Source: Xanthostigma xanthostigma (Eukaryota; Arthropoda; Insecta; Raphidioptera; Raphidiidae). From it: a DNA stretch of 64,000 bases. A program made the translations under genes and the position numbers. The notes below the pieces were generated by a model, which saw only the letters and a program-made list of their open reading frames with translations, was not told where the DNA came from and ran no database searches. The DNA lies in NCBI GenBank assembly GCA_963575645.1, contig OY754472.1:2232001-2296000 (forward strand), given 5' to 3'. Below, piece after piece: positions 32,557 to 43,960 of the stretch (the first letter of the stretch is position 1; the number at the start of each line of letters is the position of its first letter).

Positions 32557-32969
32557 AGCACGGGTCACACTAGGCTGGTTGCCAGCCGCGAGTTGTGGAA
32601 GCCGCTACTGTCAGCCATCAATCAGCTTGGTGTGAGTATAAAATTCGCCGCTGGCGCCGCCAGCCGGCGAGTATTTATCAGCGGCTGGTGAAATTGGACA
32701 TGTTCTATTTTGGTAGCCAGGCAGCGGCGACTAGCAGGTCACGTGACTCACTCGCACCCGCTACCACCAGCGAGCAGCGCAGTCTGCCCGAAGCAGCAGT
32801 GCATCATAGGCGAGTAAACCATCACGTACCGCGTGGTTTATGTTCGATGATGTAGTGACCGGATTGGCAGCCACTACTCGAGTAGCAGCCGTAGTGTGAC
32901 CGGGCTGCCCGCCGATGCTTGCTGGTGCTACTGTCCGCCGCTGATCAGCAGCCTAGTGTGACCCGCGCT
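32557..32969. mobile_element. Harbinger-like MITE (CGGGTCACACTAGGCTG ends)
   Basis: Ends AGCACGGGTCACACTAGGCT and AGCCTAGTGTGACCCGCGCT; flanks TAA / TAG, an almost perfect 3-bp TSD. GC-rich compared with its surroundings, with repeated CAGCCGC/GGCGGC motifs near both ends. The open frame in it lacks homology. Confidence 0.75.
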
Positions 32970-33330
32970 TAGGAACCGTTGTTTCTTTCCACTTCTTCAA
33001 TGCTCATTGAACGTCTATTAATGGCGGCACGTTGTGTGAGAGAGATGTCACTACATAAATGCAGTATCAGTGCGACAGAGCGCAAGCAAATGACGGACGG
33101 CGAATTTGATAGAAATAAACGAGGCGGAAATCGACTTTTGTATAATGCATTAGTAATGTTCGTCTTGCAGTTACATACACGTTCTTCAAAACTTGAATTG
33201 TAATTTTATTGAGATCCGTGAATGAAAAGGAAATTAGATTTAATCGCGACCACCCAGTATTAGCCAGCCACTTAAAAGATTTCGTTCAAATTGAAAAATC
33301 AAATTGCTTCTTCATTAATGTAACCAAGGA
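32970..33330. other. no gene seen
   Basis: Two short open frames (32979-33203, 33209-33436) were inspected; neither resembles a known protein and the second runs into a MITE. Confidence 0.35.
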
Positions 33331-33623
33331 TATAATACGTGCTACGGATCTAAAAGGTTCGGAAGTTAGTCACAAACAGCGTCGCAAAGGCACAGCTAAC
33401 TGCACGGAACGTGCCCTCGTCGGTGATTGGCCGTGATCGCTCGTTGCCTTTGCCACTTGTCGCTTTCCTGCTTTAAAGTACAGTCGAGTACGCTATTGTC
33501 AAGTTGTTATTGTTATTTTAGTTTTGTTGAGTTGCGAGTTTGTAGTTTTTAACAGACTGTACAAGCGCAAACCCGCATTCGCATCTAACTTCCGAGCCTT
33601 TTAGATTCGTGGCGCGTATTATC
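33331..33623. mobile_element. MITE family C, complete copy
   Basis: TATAATACGTGCTACGGATC to GATTCGTGGCGCGTATTAT, TIRs ~38 bp (continuing AAAAGGTTCGGAAGTTAG). Followed immediately by a family P MITE. Confidence 0.85.
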
Positions 33624-33643
33624 ATAATCATATATTTCTTCTA

Positions 33644-33947
33644 TATTGCTAGTGGCCGTCAGTGGAAGCGTGGCCCATGAAGTGAGACGGCAAATGACTG
33701 TTTTTCTATCTCTTTCTTGTTACTTGACTCGTTGTGCGCAAGTGTCGCGTCTGTAGTGGGGCAATTAGTAAGTGGAATTGAGCAAGCCACCTCCCTTTCA
33801 CAGCTTAGTTCCATGTGCAAACTGACGCGCATCCATTCATGGACATGCGCATGAGACTCAGAGTATAATAAGTGAGACAGACGTATAAATGTCTGCACCG
33901 TAGTGTTTAAGTCTTTCTCCCGATCTTTGCTACCAATATATAGAGAG
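33644..33947. mobile_element. MITE family P, complete copy
   Basis: CTATATTGCTAGTGGCCGTC to GATCTTTGCTACCAATATA. Same orientation and length as the 21.3-kb copy. Confidence 0.82.
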
Positions 33948-34861
33948 TGTTAAATATATGCTCATAATCTTTATTTTATACTGGATGTCATCGGAAGATG
34001 TGCCTTGTATAGGGGATATTAGGATTTTACTTCGACTATGCGCCATCTACTCGGCATTCCAGTGAACTAACCTATGCGAAGCATTACGCGCAACTTATTT
34101 TTATAAATTCTGTAAGTCGAACTTCAAAGGAGACGCCATAAATTCGAGGTATAGAGTTTTAGACAGATTTTGTAAGGAAATATTCGACTTGTAGATGTTA
34201 AGATTGATTTTAACGAGCTTTGAGTTAGAGAGGTGTAAACGTCAGCCATTTTCTTCGAGATATAGAGGTAATTAGACATATTATCTGGACATATCTCTAG
34301 AAAACACTCGACGCATATGGATCTCCGAAACAGCCAATAAGCAAGATGACGGGTGATATGCATTTACGTTACTATGACGCGATGGCTTCATCTTTTGCCG
34401 CGCGTACTCTAACAATATCGATTGACCGCAAGTGGCACTATTTCGCTCAGACAAACAGAACGGTATCGGACACTTTTAAAATTTTATTCAAAGCTTATAC
34501 GGTAAACTTTTTATTTCATTGTGATCCGCGTATATAGATGGCGTCATAAAACGGAGCTTTTGGTTTATAGTAATAAAACTGCAGTGCGGCACAAACAGGG
34601 ATACCAACGTTGAGTGTCGCAATACTAATTACGTTTATCTGCAGTACCGGATACTGGATGACGTCTTCCAATATTTTATCTTCTCGAAAATGTATGTCAT
34701 TATTTTTTTTATATTTATTTCTCATTTGTGGTCACAAAGCAAAAACAGCTACAGCGAAATTAAAGTCAAACAGTCAATACAGTGTGTTCATTGATAGTGA
34801 TAAATACAGAAAAAAGTTTGAATTCCAACCCACAAGTGATGACACTAGTTAAGGTTAACAA
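33948..34861. other. no gene seen
   Basis: Unique-looking sequence. Open frames of 60-80 codons on both strands overlap one another and have no family match or splice logic. Confidence 0.4.
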
Positions 34862-35460
34862 TCACTTTTCAAAATTTTACAATGTCTTTTCGTTTTGAGG
34901 TCCCCCGGATCCAAAAAACATATTTGGAAAAACTCTGTGCGTCTGTTTGTCTGTTAGTTCATTAATTATTAATTATTAGTTATTGGAGTGATATCTGTTG
35001 GGAAATAAATATTTATTATTATTATTATTATTATTATTAATCTGTTAGTCTGTAAACACGATACAGGTCAAACGGATGAACGGATTGAAACTAAATTTTG
35101 GGAGGATGTTTGGTATGCAAATATGAAAAGCCCTATTGTTTTTGAGGAAAATCGGCGCATGCGCAGAAGAGATATATGCTATAACGGTGTTTTTTTTATA
35201 TAATAATGGTATACTTTTCAAAACGGCACATTATTATATTTATTGTTTTTTAAAGTGTCGTTAATTTTTTTTTTATAAACTGTAGTTTCGGAATTATTTC
35301 GAAAACAAAAAAAAAGCTGTCCTTTTGTTTTGTAGATCTGTCAGAAATAAATTAGTTAAGAATGCTTTGATTTTTACATGACGTGGAACATATTATTTAG
35401 GTAACCATGGCAATATGCCCAGCAGTTTCGGATAGTAATTTTGGAATTAAATAAAATATT
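34862..35460 (+). mobile_element. family J repeat with (ATT)n insertion
   Basis: AAATCACTTTTCAAAATTTT, CCCCGGATCCAAAAAACATA, then a TTATTATTATT microsatellite tract near 35015-35040 with a duplicated TCTGTTAGT on both sides, then CGGATGAACGGATTGAAAC. The tract and duplication suggest a small retroposed tail inserted here. Confidence 0.6.
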
Positions 35461-35869
35461 ATTTAAACTTTTTTTGTATCTAGCAGGATACAATAATTAT
35501 ATTCACCACCATTCGTGAACACACTGTATAAGCGTATTTTTTTAGATTTTGATGAAACTGTAATAATTTTATTATTCAAAAGTTCATAGACTGCTACAAA
35601 AATATTGGCCTGTTTCACGTGATATTTTTAAAGAAAAAAATATGTTATGATAGGTCGTAAATAATTTATTCTTATTAAAACGCAAAACAGGGTTATGATA
35701 AAATTAACTAAATATGCTAATATAGGGCTGATATATCCAGAAGGTACATATAATATGCTATAGAGATATAATTTGCATGTTATGAAGCGGCTCTCAACAT
35801 TTTACAACTATTACTATAGCCACTGAATTTACAAGAATCATAATATAATTTCAAGTAAATTAATAAAAA

Positions 35870-36262
35870 AATATAGTGACTTAAAAATATAGTTTAAAAA
35901 AACTAAAAAACACGCTTTATATCGAACTAAAAAGTAAAAAATATTTTTTTTAAAATAAGCTTAAAACAATAATGAATAAAAAATACAGGTATTATTGTGA
36001 AAAAAGCGTGGGGCGCTCGATGTACGAAAATGTAGAACAAAGCGCCCCACGCTATTTTCACAATAATACTTGTATTTTTTATTCATTATTGTTTTAAGCT
36101 TATTTAAAAAAATATTTTTTACTTTTTAGTTCGATATAAAGCGTGTTTTTTAGTTTTTTTTTTAAACTATAATAATTTTTCACTTTTTAGTTTGATATAA
36201 AGCGTGTTTTTTTTTGTTTTTTTTAAACTATATTTATTTTCCACTTTTTAGTTCGATTTATT
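35870..36262. repeat. long foldback, family N, copy 1
   Basis: Arms of ~135 bp (ACGCTTTATATCGAACTAAA, AGCTTAAAACAATAATGAAT, GCGTGGGGCGC) meet at a ~20-bp centre. A near-identical copy lies at 50.72-51.05 kb. Without ORF. Confidence 0.85.
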
Positions 36263-36295
36263 GTCAAAAATTTGCCGCAAAAAAAAGAATATTTT

Positions 36296-36389
36296 TTTCG
36301 GCGTGGACGGGATTAGAACCCACGACCCGTGATTCCGAGAGTTGACGTCAGCAAAGACCCGTGCTTTAGACCGCACGGCTAACCACTGT
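36296..36389 (-). repeat. tRNA-like SINE head (Leu/Ser-like)
   Basis: Minus strand reads GGTTAGCCGTGCGGTCTAAA (A-box-like) and, about 60 bases on, GTCGTGGGTTCTAATCCCG (B-box-like), then CCACGCC. The spacing fits a tRNA with a long variable arm. The 5' acceptor strand pairs with CCACGCC only over GTGG, so it is not a functional tRNA; a tRNA-derived SINE head or pseudogene is likelier. Confidence 0.6.
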
Positions 36390-36934
36390 AGTTACAGTGC
36401 TGGCATATTATACTACAGTAATAAACCACTTGCTGTAGTCCAAACGAAGGTTACAAACAAACATACATACATACAAAGTTACAAGTGAAGTTAATATAAA
36501 GCGTGTAAAAAGAGGTGAGTCGGTTCGCGGACACCCGACGGAAACTATGTTTCGTCATAGATAGTTAACTCGTAAAATGGCTTTTCTTAGGAATTTAATA
36601 AATTTGAAGTATAAGGTTAATAAAAATGCCTTATATTTAATTTAAAAAAATGGAATTTTTTCACCGACTGTAAAACGAAATATTAACAACCAAAATGTGC
36701 ATAATTAACATGTTGGAGGTATACCACGTCGGTATTAATTTAATTTTGAAAGCACTGGTCTTGAGGCAGGTAATAGCACAGCATAGAAGCGCTTCGTGAT
36801 TACAGTAATTGCACTCGATGCCGGCGATTTTAACGTCTTGCCCTCAAGGTCGATTTCTTATAAAGTCCATCTGGCACATGCGCAAACCCAATCTGAGCTC
36901 GCGCAAACCAATCATTTGCGAGTTGTTGAATCTA

Positions 36935-37290
36935 TACTAATATATAAAGCTGAAGAGTTTGTTTGTTTGTTTGCTTGGTTGAACGCGCTAATCTCAGAAA
37001 CTACCGGTTCGAATTAAGGAAAAATTTTTGTTGGATAGCCCATTTATCGAGGAAGGCTATAGGCTATATAATATCACGCTACGACCAATAGGAGCGGAGC
37101 ATCAATGAAAAATGTTGCAAAATATAACTCAACATTTGTGCGCCCGACACAAACTTTTGAACGGTAACTCCGATCATCATGAAATTTGGACACAACATTC
37201 ATCTCGGTAAACTAGGATGAATGTGCGCACTCATGTCCCTTCTTTCCCCATTCGTTCTTTTGCACCCGGGTGACCGCTAGTGACAGTATA
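36935..37290 (-). mobile_element. family S repeat, copy 2
   Basis: Begins CTATACTAATATATAAAGCT on the plus strand and carries GGAGCGGAGCATCAATGAAA and CACCCGGGTGACC; inverted relative to the 8.4-kb copy. Confidence 0.75.
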
Positions 37291-37324
37291 TTTAGAGAAC
37301 TGATTCAGTATATTTTCCGTAACA

Positions 37325-37712
37325 ATACAATACAAGGAACTGTATACTTTGTGGCGTTATTAAGAGTTGTCGTTAAACGGAGAGAACAAATAATCCATAA
37401 CTATTTTTTTACTAAAATATGTATTTATTCATAATATATAAAATTTACAACTGACCAACACACATTCATACTAAACATATAAAAGATAATCCCAACAAAC
37501 AATTTCTTAGGCACGAATGATGCCGACAACAAAGCAACAAAATAACAAACAAGTACTGTTTATTGCTTAATGATGACGTATTGTTATCGTTATTTAGAGT
37601 GGGTGTGTCGTTATTGTATAAGCAACAATATGTAAACCAACTGGAGTTAAGTCATTTCGACGTTGTAACGAGTTTGTCGTTATATCGAGTGACGTTAAAT
37701 GGAGTTTACATT
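37325..37712. mobile_element. possible pogo/Tigger-like MITE
   Basis: Right end GACGTTAAATGGAGTTTACA resembles Tigger TIRs (…AAACTC.TTTATAACG). The left end (CTTTGTGGCGTTATTAAGAG, GTCGTTAAACGGAGAG) is only weakly complementary. No transposase frame. Confidence 0.4.
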
Positions 37713-38041
37713 GTATATATGCAATACCAAGTGACACGCGGACTGCATTTCGTCAGACAAAAATATTGTTGACTGACAACACTGTATCACTGAGTGGCAT
37801 CTAAACCGTGCTAATATAACAATAACTAATATAATCTTCAGCGAGTTAGCGAACGCGCCGCCGAGCAAGCATTACAAGTAAAGCCTCGGCAAATATTCAC
37901 AGGCGCTCCTCCTCGGAGCTATAGGTGGGTACTTAGTGTAAACGATATGGGAGCTATATATTTGTTGACGAAAATGCATATCAGAGTAGCTCGTGTTCTA
38001 CGCTTCCAGTCTAAAATCATATTATTATAATACTAGCTGTA

Positions 38042-38364
38042 TAATACGCGCTAGAGATCTAAAAGGTTCGGAAGTTAGTCACAAACAGCGTCGCAAAGGC
38101 ACATTTTAGAGCCGTTGAAACTCCCACCACCTCCCAGCTACTTGCACGGAACGTGCGCTCGTCGGTGATTGGCCGTGATCGCTCGTTGCCTTTGTCACTT
38201 GTCGCTTTCCTGCTTTAAAGTACAGTCGAGTACGCTATTGTCAAGTTGTTATTGCTATTTTAGGTTTGTTGAGTTGCGAGTTTGTAGTTTTTCAACAGAC
38301 TGTACAAGCGCAGGCCCGCATTTGCATTTAACTTCCGAGCCTTTTAGATTCGTGGCGCGTATTA
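38042..38364. mobile_element. MITE family C, complete copy with TA TSD
   Basis: TAATACGCGCTAGAGATCTA to GATTCGTGGCGCGTATTA, with TA outside both ends (38040-38041, 38365-38366). Interior as in the other copies. TA TSD suggests mobilisation by a Tc1/mariner transposase. Confidence 0.87.
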
Positions 38365-38366
38365 TA

Positions 38367-39010
38367 AGTATAGTATATGTTTCATTTTTCATTCCACTAT
38401 CATCAAAATTTGTTAGTGTTTTTAGTATTACTTAAGTGTCTTCATATCTAAAGTTCCTTCCATTTGTGGTCAGCTTTATTTATTGTTCTTCCCGTACGTT
38501 TAGTTATCTTTATTTTTCTTTATTATCTTCTTAGCGCCTTAAATTTTACTGCGCATAGAGACATTTTCTTATGCGCAAGTTAAACAATTTAATGTTTACA
38601 GAAAATTTATTATTGTCTGTGGGATTCTGACAGGGATATCCTATCTTCCAAAAACAAAGCAAACTTAGGTACATATTTCCTTTTGCTTTCTCAAAGTAGT
38701 TCTAATGTATATAATATGAAACAAATTTAGTGTTCCGCGTAATTTAATGGGTCAACAAAAGTTTAGAATAATATTTTACTCCGTACTTTTACAGTTACGT
38801 TAACATTTTGTGTCGCGATTTCAGTCACAACTACTAAACAAACCAAACACGACAAGAAAGATTTGAGTATAGTATTATAAAGCACTCAAAAACACCGAAG
38901 AAATTCAAAGAATCGTTTCAAATTTGAAATTTAACCCTCTAGTATAGATTAAAATGTGTTGCTACGATTTAAACAAAATTATCACGACAGGACCGGATTT
39001 ACAAACTTTA
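38367..39010. other. no gene seen
   Basis: AT-rich, no recognised feature. Confidence 0.35.
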
Positions 39011-39029
39011 AGAACACGTTACTTTCACA

Positions 39030-39112
39030 AAAAAAAGAGTGGCTCGCTCCGCTCCGAGAAAAGAGTCGTTCATTATGAACGACTCGCTCAGGAGCGACAC
39101 ATCACTAACTGC
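39030..39112. repeat. hAT-type end fragment with GAGTCGTTC palindrome
   Basis: GAGTCGTTCATTATGAACGA then CTCGCTCAGGAGCGACACAT and CACTAAC. The terminal ...CACATCACTAAC is like the right end of the 31.6-kb hAT-like element. Left part truncated. Confidence 0.5.
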
Positions 39113-39139
39113 AACCAGAGTTTTTTAATTCGTATTTTC

Positions 39140-39776
39140 CATAGATATATATATATATATATATTAATAGATAGCGGATGCCTATCCTTGAGCATTGTGC
39201 GGAATAGTTCCAATTAGAAGCCATATGGAAGCCATTTTGTACGTGGAAAACGCCGTAAAAAGCGCGCGAGAAAATATTAATTATTTTATAATATGATTTT
39301 ATTGAGAAAAACGACAAAACTCACAGTAAACAGTGATCTTTCGCTCCAAAACCTATTTTTATATTGAAACGTTTCAAAAATTACAAAACTAAACATAAAT
39401 ATAATATAAAAGCTTAGAACATTTTACATTGTCAGATAGGCATCAATGCTTGTCAACCTTAATGCCAAATTGACAATGTAAAATGTTCTAAGCTTTTACA
39501 TTATATTGATGCTCAATTTTGTAATTTTTGAAACGTTTCAGTATAAAAATAGGTTTTAGAGCGAAATATCACTGTTTACTGTGAGTTTTGTCGTTTTTCT
39601 CAATAAAATCATATTATAAAATAATTAATATTTTTGAATCTCGCGCGCTTTATACGGCGTTTTCCACGTACAAAATGGCTTCTAAAAGGTACAGGAGGAT
39701 ACTAGTGTATCCGCATGGACATAGGATATTCCTATGTCCATGTGTATCCGCAATCTAATAAATATATATATCTATG
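39140..39776. mobile_element. hAT-like foldback element, family B, copy 3
   Basis: CATAGATATATATATA to TATATATATCTATG, 8-bp TSD GTATTTTC (39132-39139, 39777-39784). Differs from other copies by a small palindromic insert near 39710-39745 (CATGGACATAGGA...TCCTATGTCCATG) that duplicates GTATCCGC. Confidence 0.93.
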
Positions 39777-39784
39777 GTATTTTC

Positions 39785-40095
39785 AATAAATTCCATTGAT
39801 ACCAATTAACAGACGTGTTACATTCTCTTATTATCATAAAATAAAAGCTGTATTGTCTATAGTGTTTACATTTTCTGCCTTTTATTATGCAGGTTCATAA
39901 GTCTTTTGAACTAATATTTTCTTTATACGGCGTGATAACATTTTCACTTAATCTTCATTGTTTATTACTTGATTCAGGTCTTCCAAACACTCGCTATTAT
40001 ATTCCGCATTAAAATCTTTCCTGTTTTGTTCTAGACCTTTATAATGTCTTAATGATTACGTAAATTTCTCTTTGTTAATGTCACAAAAAGCAACT
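39785..40095. other. no gene seen
   Basis: No recognised feature. Confidence 0.35.
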
Positions 40096-40330
40096 ATATT
40101 ATATAATATACTGGCGACACGGTCCGGCTTCGCCCGAATTTGTATATCGCCACCGTTTTTTCGTCGACTTAGTTGCAAAATCGGTCTCCACGAAAAGCGC
40201 TTTTATTTTAACGTTATAATATATATGTCCATCCTGAAGGTCCGTTCTAAATATTGGTGAAAAAAATCAGATGCCTAGTTTCGGAGATTACCCTCCACAT
40301 ACAAACAAACTCACAAAACGAATACGACAT
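40096..40330. mobile_element. short dispersed repeat (CGGTCCGGCTTCGCCCG)
   Basis: GACACGGTCCGGCTTCGCCC, CCGTTTTTTCGTCGACTTAG and AAGCGCTTTTATTTTAACGT recur inverted at 56.74-56.85 kb. Ends with AACAAACTCACAAAACGAAT. Non-coding, resembles LINE/Helitron 3' tails common in insects. Confidence 0.6.
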
Positions 40331-40740
40331 CTGACGGCCACTGGAAATCATACTCTATGACCGTTGCATGATTTATTACTCATTTAGTCCACAGCTCACG
40401 TTGGGATCGATACAATTGTCTGCGCTCGGCCAATGTTATGGTTTTTACGACTGGGTGAAATCTGATAGCTACGATTATGTATATATTGTGATGAGATTTA
40501 GGGACTCTATAGAGCGTTTATTGTTGTGGCTATGAGTCGTTAGTCTGACGTAGAAAGTGAGTATAATAATGTTCATTAAATGCATGAAGCATTATATAAT
40601 ACTACCTATATACATTTATAATATCATGTACAATGTACCGCCAAGTCTGTAGTTAAACATCCATGAAAATCTGTATTCAAAATTTGCTTATTAATTCTTT
40701 GATCATAATAATTCAGGGATCTAGCGTATTAATTTAGAAT
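40331..40740. other. no gene seen
   Basis: No recognised feature. Confidence 0.35.
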
Positions 40741-40744
40741 AAAA

Positions 40745-41375
40745 AAAAAAAAATTTCTAGTTAGCAACGATTATACCATATTTTTTTATTAAAAAATGTG
40801 GTCGCATTTAATGAAAAAATATGGTATATAATCGTTGCTAACTAAAAAAAAAATTTTTTTTTATTCTAAATTAATACAGTAGGTAGATCCCTTTTATATA
40901 CTTTAATACATTTTTCATCAAAATATTGTTTTTTACCATGCCAGATTCAATTTTTAAGCGCCGTGACAGCGTTTTTTCATAAACAAATCAGCTTTTACAA
41001 GGGCCGTGTCAAAACACCACCTTAATTTTTTTCTGAAAGAAGGTTTTACATCTATTTTATGCATAAAAATTGGTTTGTCAGCGAAAAAATGTTTTTTACT
41101 ATGACAGACTTCATAAAAAATAAATTATAACAAATGAAGTCTGACCAATTTACTAACAAAAATTGTCAGCCAGACAAGTTGTATTAGATAGAAGAGATCT
41201 TAAACTTTATTTAAAAAAAAAATTCAAGGAGGCGTTATGAAATGTATTTTCATAAAAAAAAATAATTTATAACAAATGAAGTCTGACAAATTTATTAACA
41301 AAAATTGTCAGCCAGACAAATTTTTTCAAAAATGGAACATTATTTACTACAAATTATATAAATTTCAAGCAGGTG
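40745..41375. mobile_element. family D element, copy 2, rearranged
   Basis: AACGATTATACCATA / TATGGTATATAATCGTTGC form an inverted pair at the left, then the same interior as 7.48-7.86 kb (AGCGCCGTGACAGCGTTTTT, AACAAATGAAGTCTGAC). The block TTGTCAGCCAGACAA is present twice (internal duplication). No intact TIR pair. Confidence 0.65.
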
Positions 41376-42124
41376 TTTTGGAAAGTAAAATCATGTTTTT
41401 TTTTTTAAATTCAAAAATTCATAAAAAATAACAATTAACAAATTTTTACTAGTCTGGCGGGCGTAACATGTTTCTGACATGTTTTTCAGTCATTTTCACT
41501 TTATAATTTTGAGGTGTTCTTAGGGGTAACTTTTTCTGTCATGGGAGCTTGCACTATTATAGTATTCTGTGATACTGAGAATGTCGCAAGGTACGGGGCT
41601 ATGGCACGACGCTTGAGGAGTTGATACTCGTTGACAATGCTGACAGCCGCTGTCATCGCGCAACGGCTCTGTCCTGTCAGTCCAGACTGACAGGGATTTA
41701 TCTGTACACAGTACCACCAGTAGTAAATAATGTAGCGACAAATCTGCGATCAAGACTAAAATGGCTTAAGTAAGTTTTTGTGCTAGACTGCAGTGCTCCT
41801 TAAAGTATAGCTTCAGGACGGGCGCTGAAATGCGTACGATGGACCAAGAAACAGATCCTAGAAAAGGACCGTCGAAACTAAGCGCACATACGCCGTTGCG
41901 ATATCTTAAATTTTCGAGTTATCTCTTCAGCAAATTAATATTCAAAGATAATCTTGAAGTAGAACATACTTTAATGTTTGCAAGTACACATTCGCCGAGG
42001 GATAATAGAGACTAAGCGAACGCGAGTGTGTACTGGGAACGCTCGCCTGATCTCGTAGCGCTCTGTCTCGCCTCGCCAGAGCTCCGTATAAATTACAATT
42101 GTTTAAAATTAAATTTATTTAATT
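41376..42124. other. no gene seen
   Basis: Short open frames at 41520-41753 (minus) and 41830-42015 (plus) lack family matches. Confidence 0.4.
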
Positions 42125-42843
42125 TTAAGGAGGTTGATGCCTTACAGTCCCAATTAAAAGTAAGTCGAATTCTAAATGGGAACTTTTCCATAATAAATTT
42201 TTACAAAAGGGTATAAGTCGATGATTCTAATAAATTATTGTCATACAGGCATAAATAAATGATTTTTTTTAATATCATTAATTATTTCAGTATTTTACTT
42301 AATGGACTAACTTTTGAATTTTTTGTACAAAGTTAGGTTAGAAAAAATAAATTTATGTAGGTAAATATCTGAATTTTTTGCAGTAAATAATTAAAAAATA
42401 AAATTAGAAGTAATAAAAATTAAAATTAAATCATTAAAAAGTTGAAAATTCAGTTAAAATTGTTAAAATTGTCAAGAATAAAAGTCCATAATCGAAAAGT
42501 GCAAAAGTTTAATAATTTTTTTTTATTGATTAAAAGTCTCCTAATTAAATTGGAAGAAATATTAAAATATGCGTAAGACATCGATGCTTTACATAGTTAG
42601 TTTTCGAAACTGCTGACATTATTTAGTTATTTGCAAAAAATTAAAATATATACCATTTGCATGCTAGGTTGACATATTTTCCATAAGACTATATGTAAAA
42701 GTTTTTTTTATTTTTGACTTTATAAATTTCCTAATGATTTTGTATTTTTTACAGAAAATTTTGTCATAAAAAAATCTAAGTATTAAAAAAACTTTTTTTC
42801 AGATTTTTTTCATTATCTTCGTAAAACGGCTCAACCTCCTTAA
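42125..42843. mobile_element. TTAA MITE, family A, copy 4
   Basis: TTAAGGAGGTTGATGCCTTA to CGGCTCAACCTCCTTAA, 719 bp, same orientation as copy 3. Confidence 0.9.
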
Positions 42844-43440
42844 GCAAGAGAGGTTAATTAAAAAATGGCTTATCTGAAAAATAAATTATTAAAAGTTCAA
42901 CGTAAACCATTACGCCTTGACGTCACAGCCTGTCTAGCTTTCATGTAGACTGGTTTTACAGTGTATTAACGCCGCTCGCGTCCTGGGAAACCGATAAAGC
43001 CTTTCACTAATTTATATCCTACTGTAAGTGGTTGTGGGATTGGAGTAATTTAATTAATAAAAGACATAAACATTCTTCTTAACATTTAACATGAATGAAA
43101 TATCCTTTACTCTGACAGCTTTGCGAAATATATTATACTAACTGCTACCCGCAGCTCCACACGCGATTGAGATGAAACGGGACAGTAGTGGAGCAGTACC
43201 ACTTTAAAAAACAATGTTTATATTATACACTTTGATGTTTTAGCCAGCAGTTTTTGCGTGCTATATATATTAAGTGTACATTTTAAAATCATCCCCTATA
43301 TTTTACCCTCTTGAGGGACGATTACGCAGAAACGCTGAAATACTTTTTCTTACCAAACGCCTAAATATGAAGTTTCTTATCCCTAACTTGAGAAATGATG
43401 AGTTCCCCATACAAACTTTCATCCCCTACTTCACTCCCTT
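42844..43440. other. no gene seen
   Basis: The start of a short LINE/SINE-like tail follows; no exon recognised. Confidence 0.35.
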
Positions 43441-43720
43441 TAGGTTTTTTTTTTGAGACAAAAGGTACTCTATATCCTTCCTCGGGATGCAATCTATTTC
43501 CTTGCCAAATTTTATCGAAATCTGTTCAGCGGTTTACGCGTGAAAGCATAACAAACAAACAAACTCGCATTCGCATTTATAATATTAGTTAAGATTTTTT
43601 TTGAGACAAAAGGTACCCTATATCCTTCCTCGGGATGCAGTCTATATCTTCTTGCCAAATTTTATCAACAAACAAACAAACTCACATTCGCATTTTCCTA
43701 TAATATTAATTAGGATTTTC
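43441..43720 (+). repeat. insect retroposon tail, tandem pair
   Basis: TTTTTTGAGACAAAAGGTA, ATATCCTTCCTCGGGATGCA and CTTGCCAAATTTTATC occur twice, about 150 bases apart, each ending AACAAACAAACTC(G/A)CATTCGCAT then TATAATATTA. Typical non-coding RTE/Helitron-like tail of insect genomes. Confidence 0.6.
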
Positions 43721-43880
43721 ACAAAATATTAGTAATATTTGTCTAATTAACCCCTGAAAAATTAGATGCTTCATTATGCATATAATTTCATATAATTCCA
43801 TATAATCTCATATAATTGCACATAATTTGTATATTTTATTATTTTTAATCTTTATTTTTTATATTTCTTTATATGAATGA

Positions 43881-43960
43881 TAGATGAAAATGACAAAGAA
43901 ATCCTTTCCAAAAATGTTTATAAACATTTTTGGAAAGGATTTCTTTGTCATTTTCATCTA
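43881..43960. repeat. perfect 80-bp palindrome without spacer
   Basis: TAGATGAAAATGACAAAGAA starts the left arm and TTCTTTGTCATTTTCATCTA closes the right arm. All 40 base pairs match and the arms meet with no loop (centre GTTTATAAAC at 43916-43925). Flanking bases do not extend it. Confidence 0.95.

Noticed and set aside
36296..36389. Functional tRNA gene
   Set aside because: Acceptor stem pairs over only four bases and the anticodon arm is unclear.
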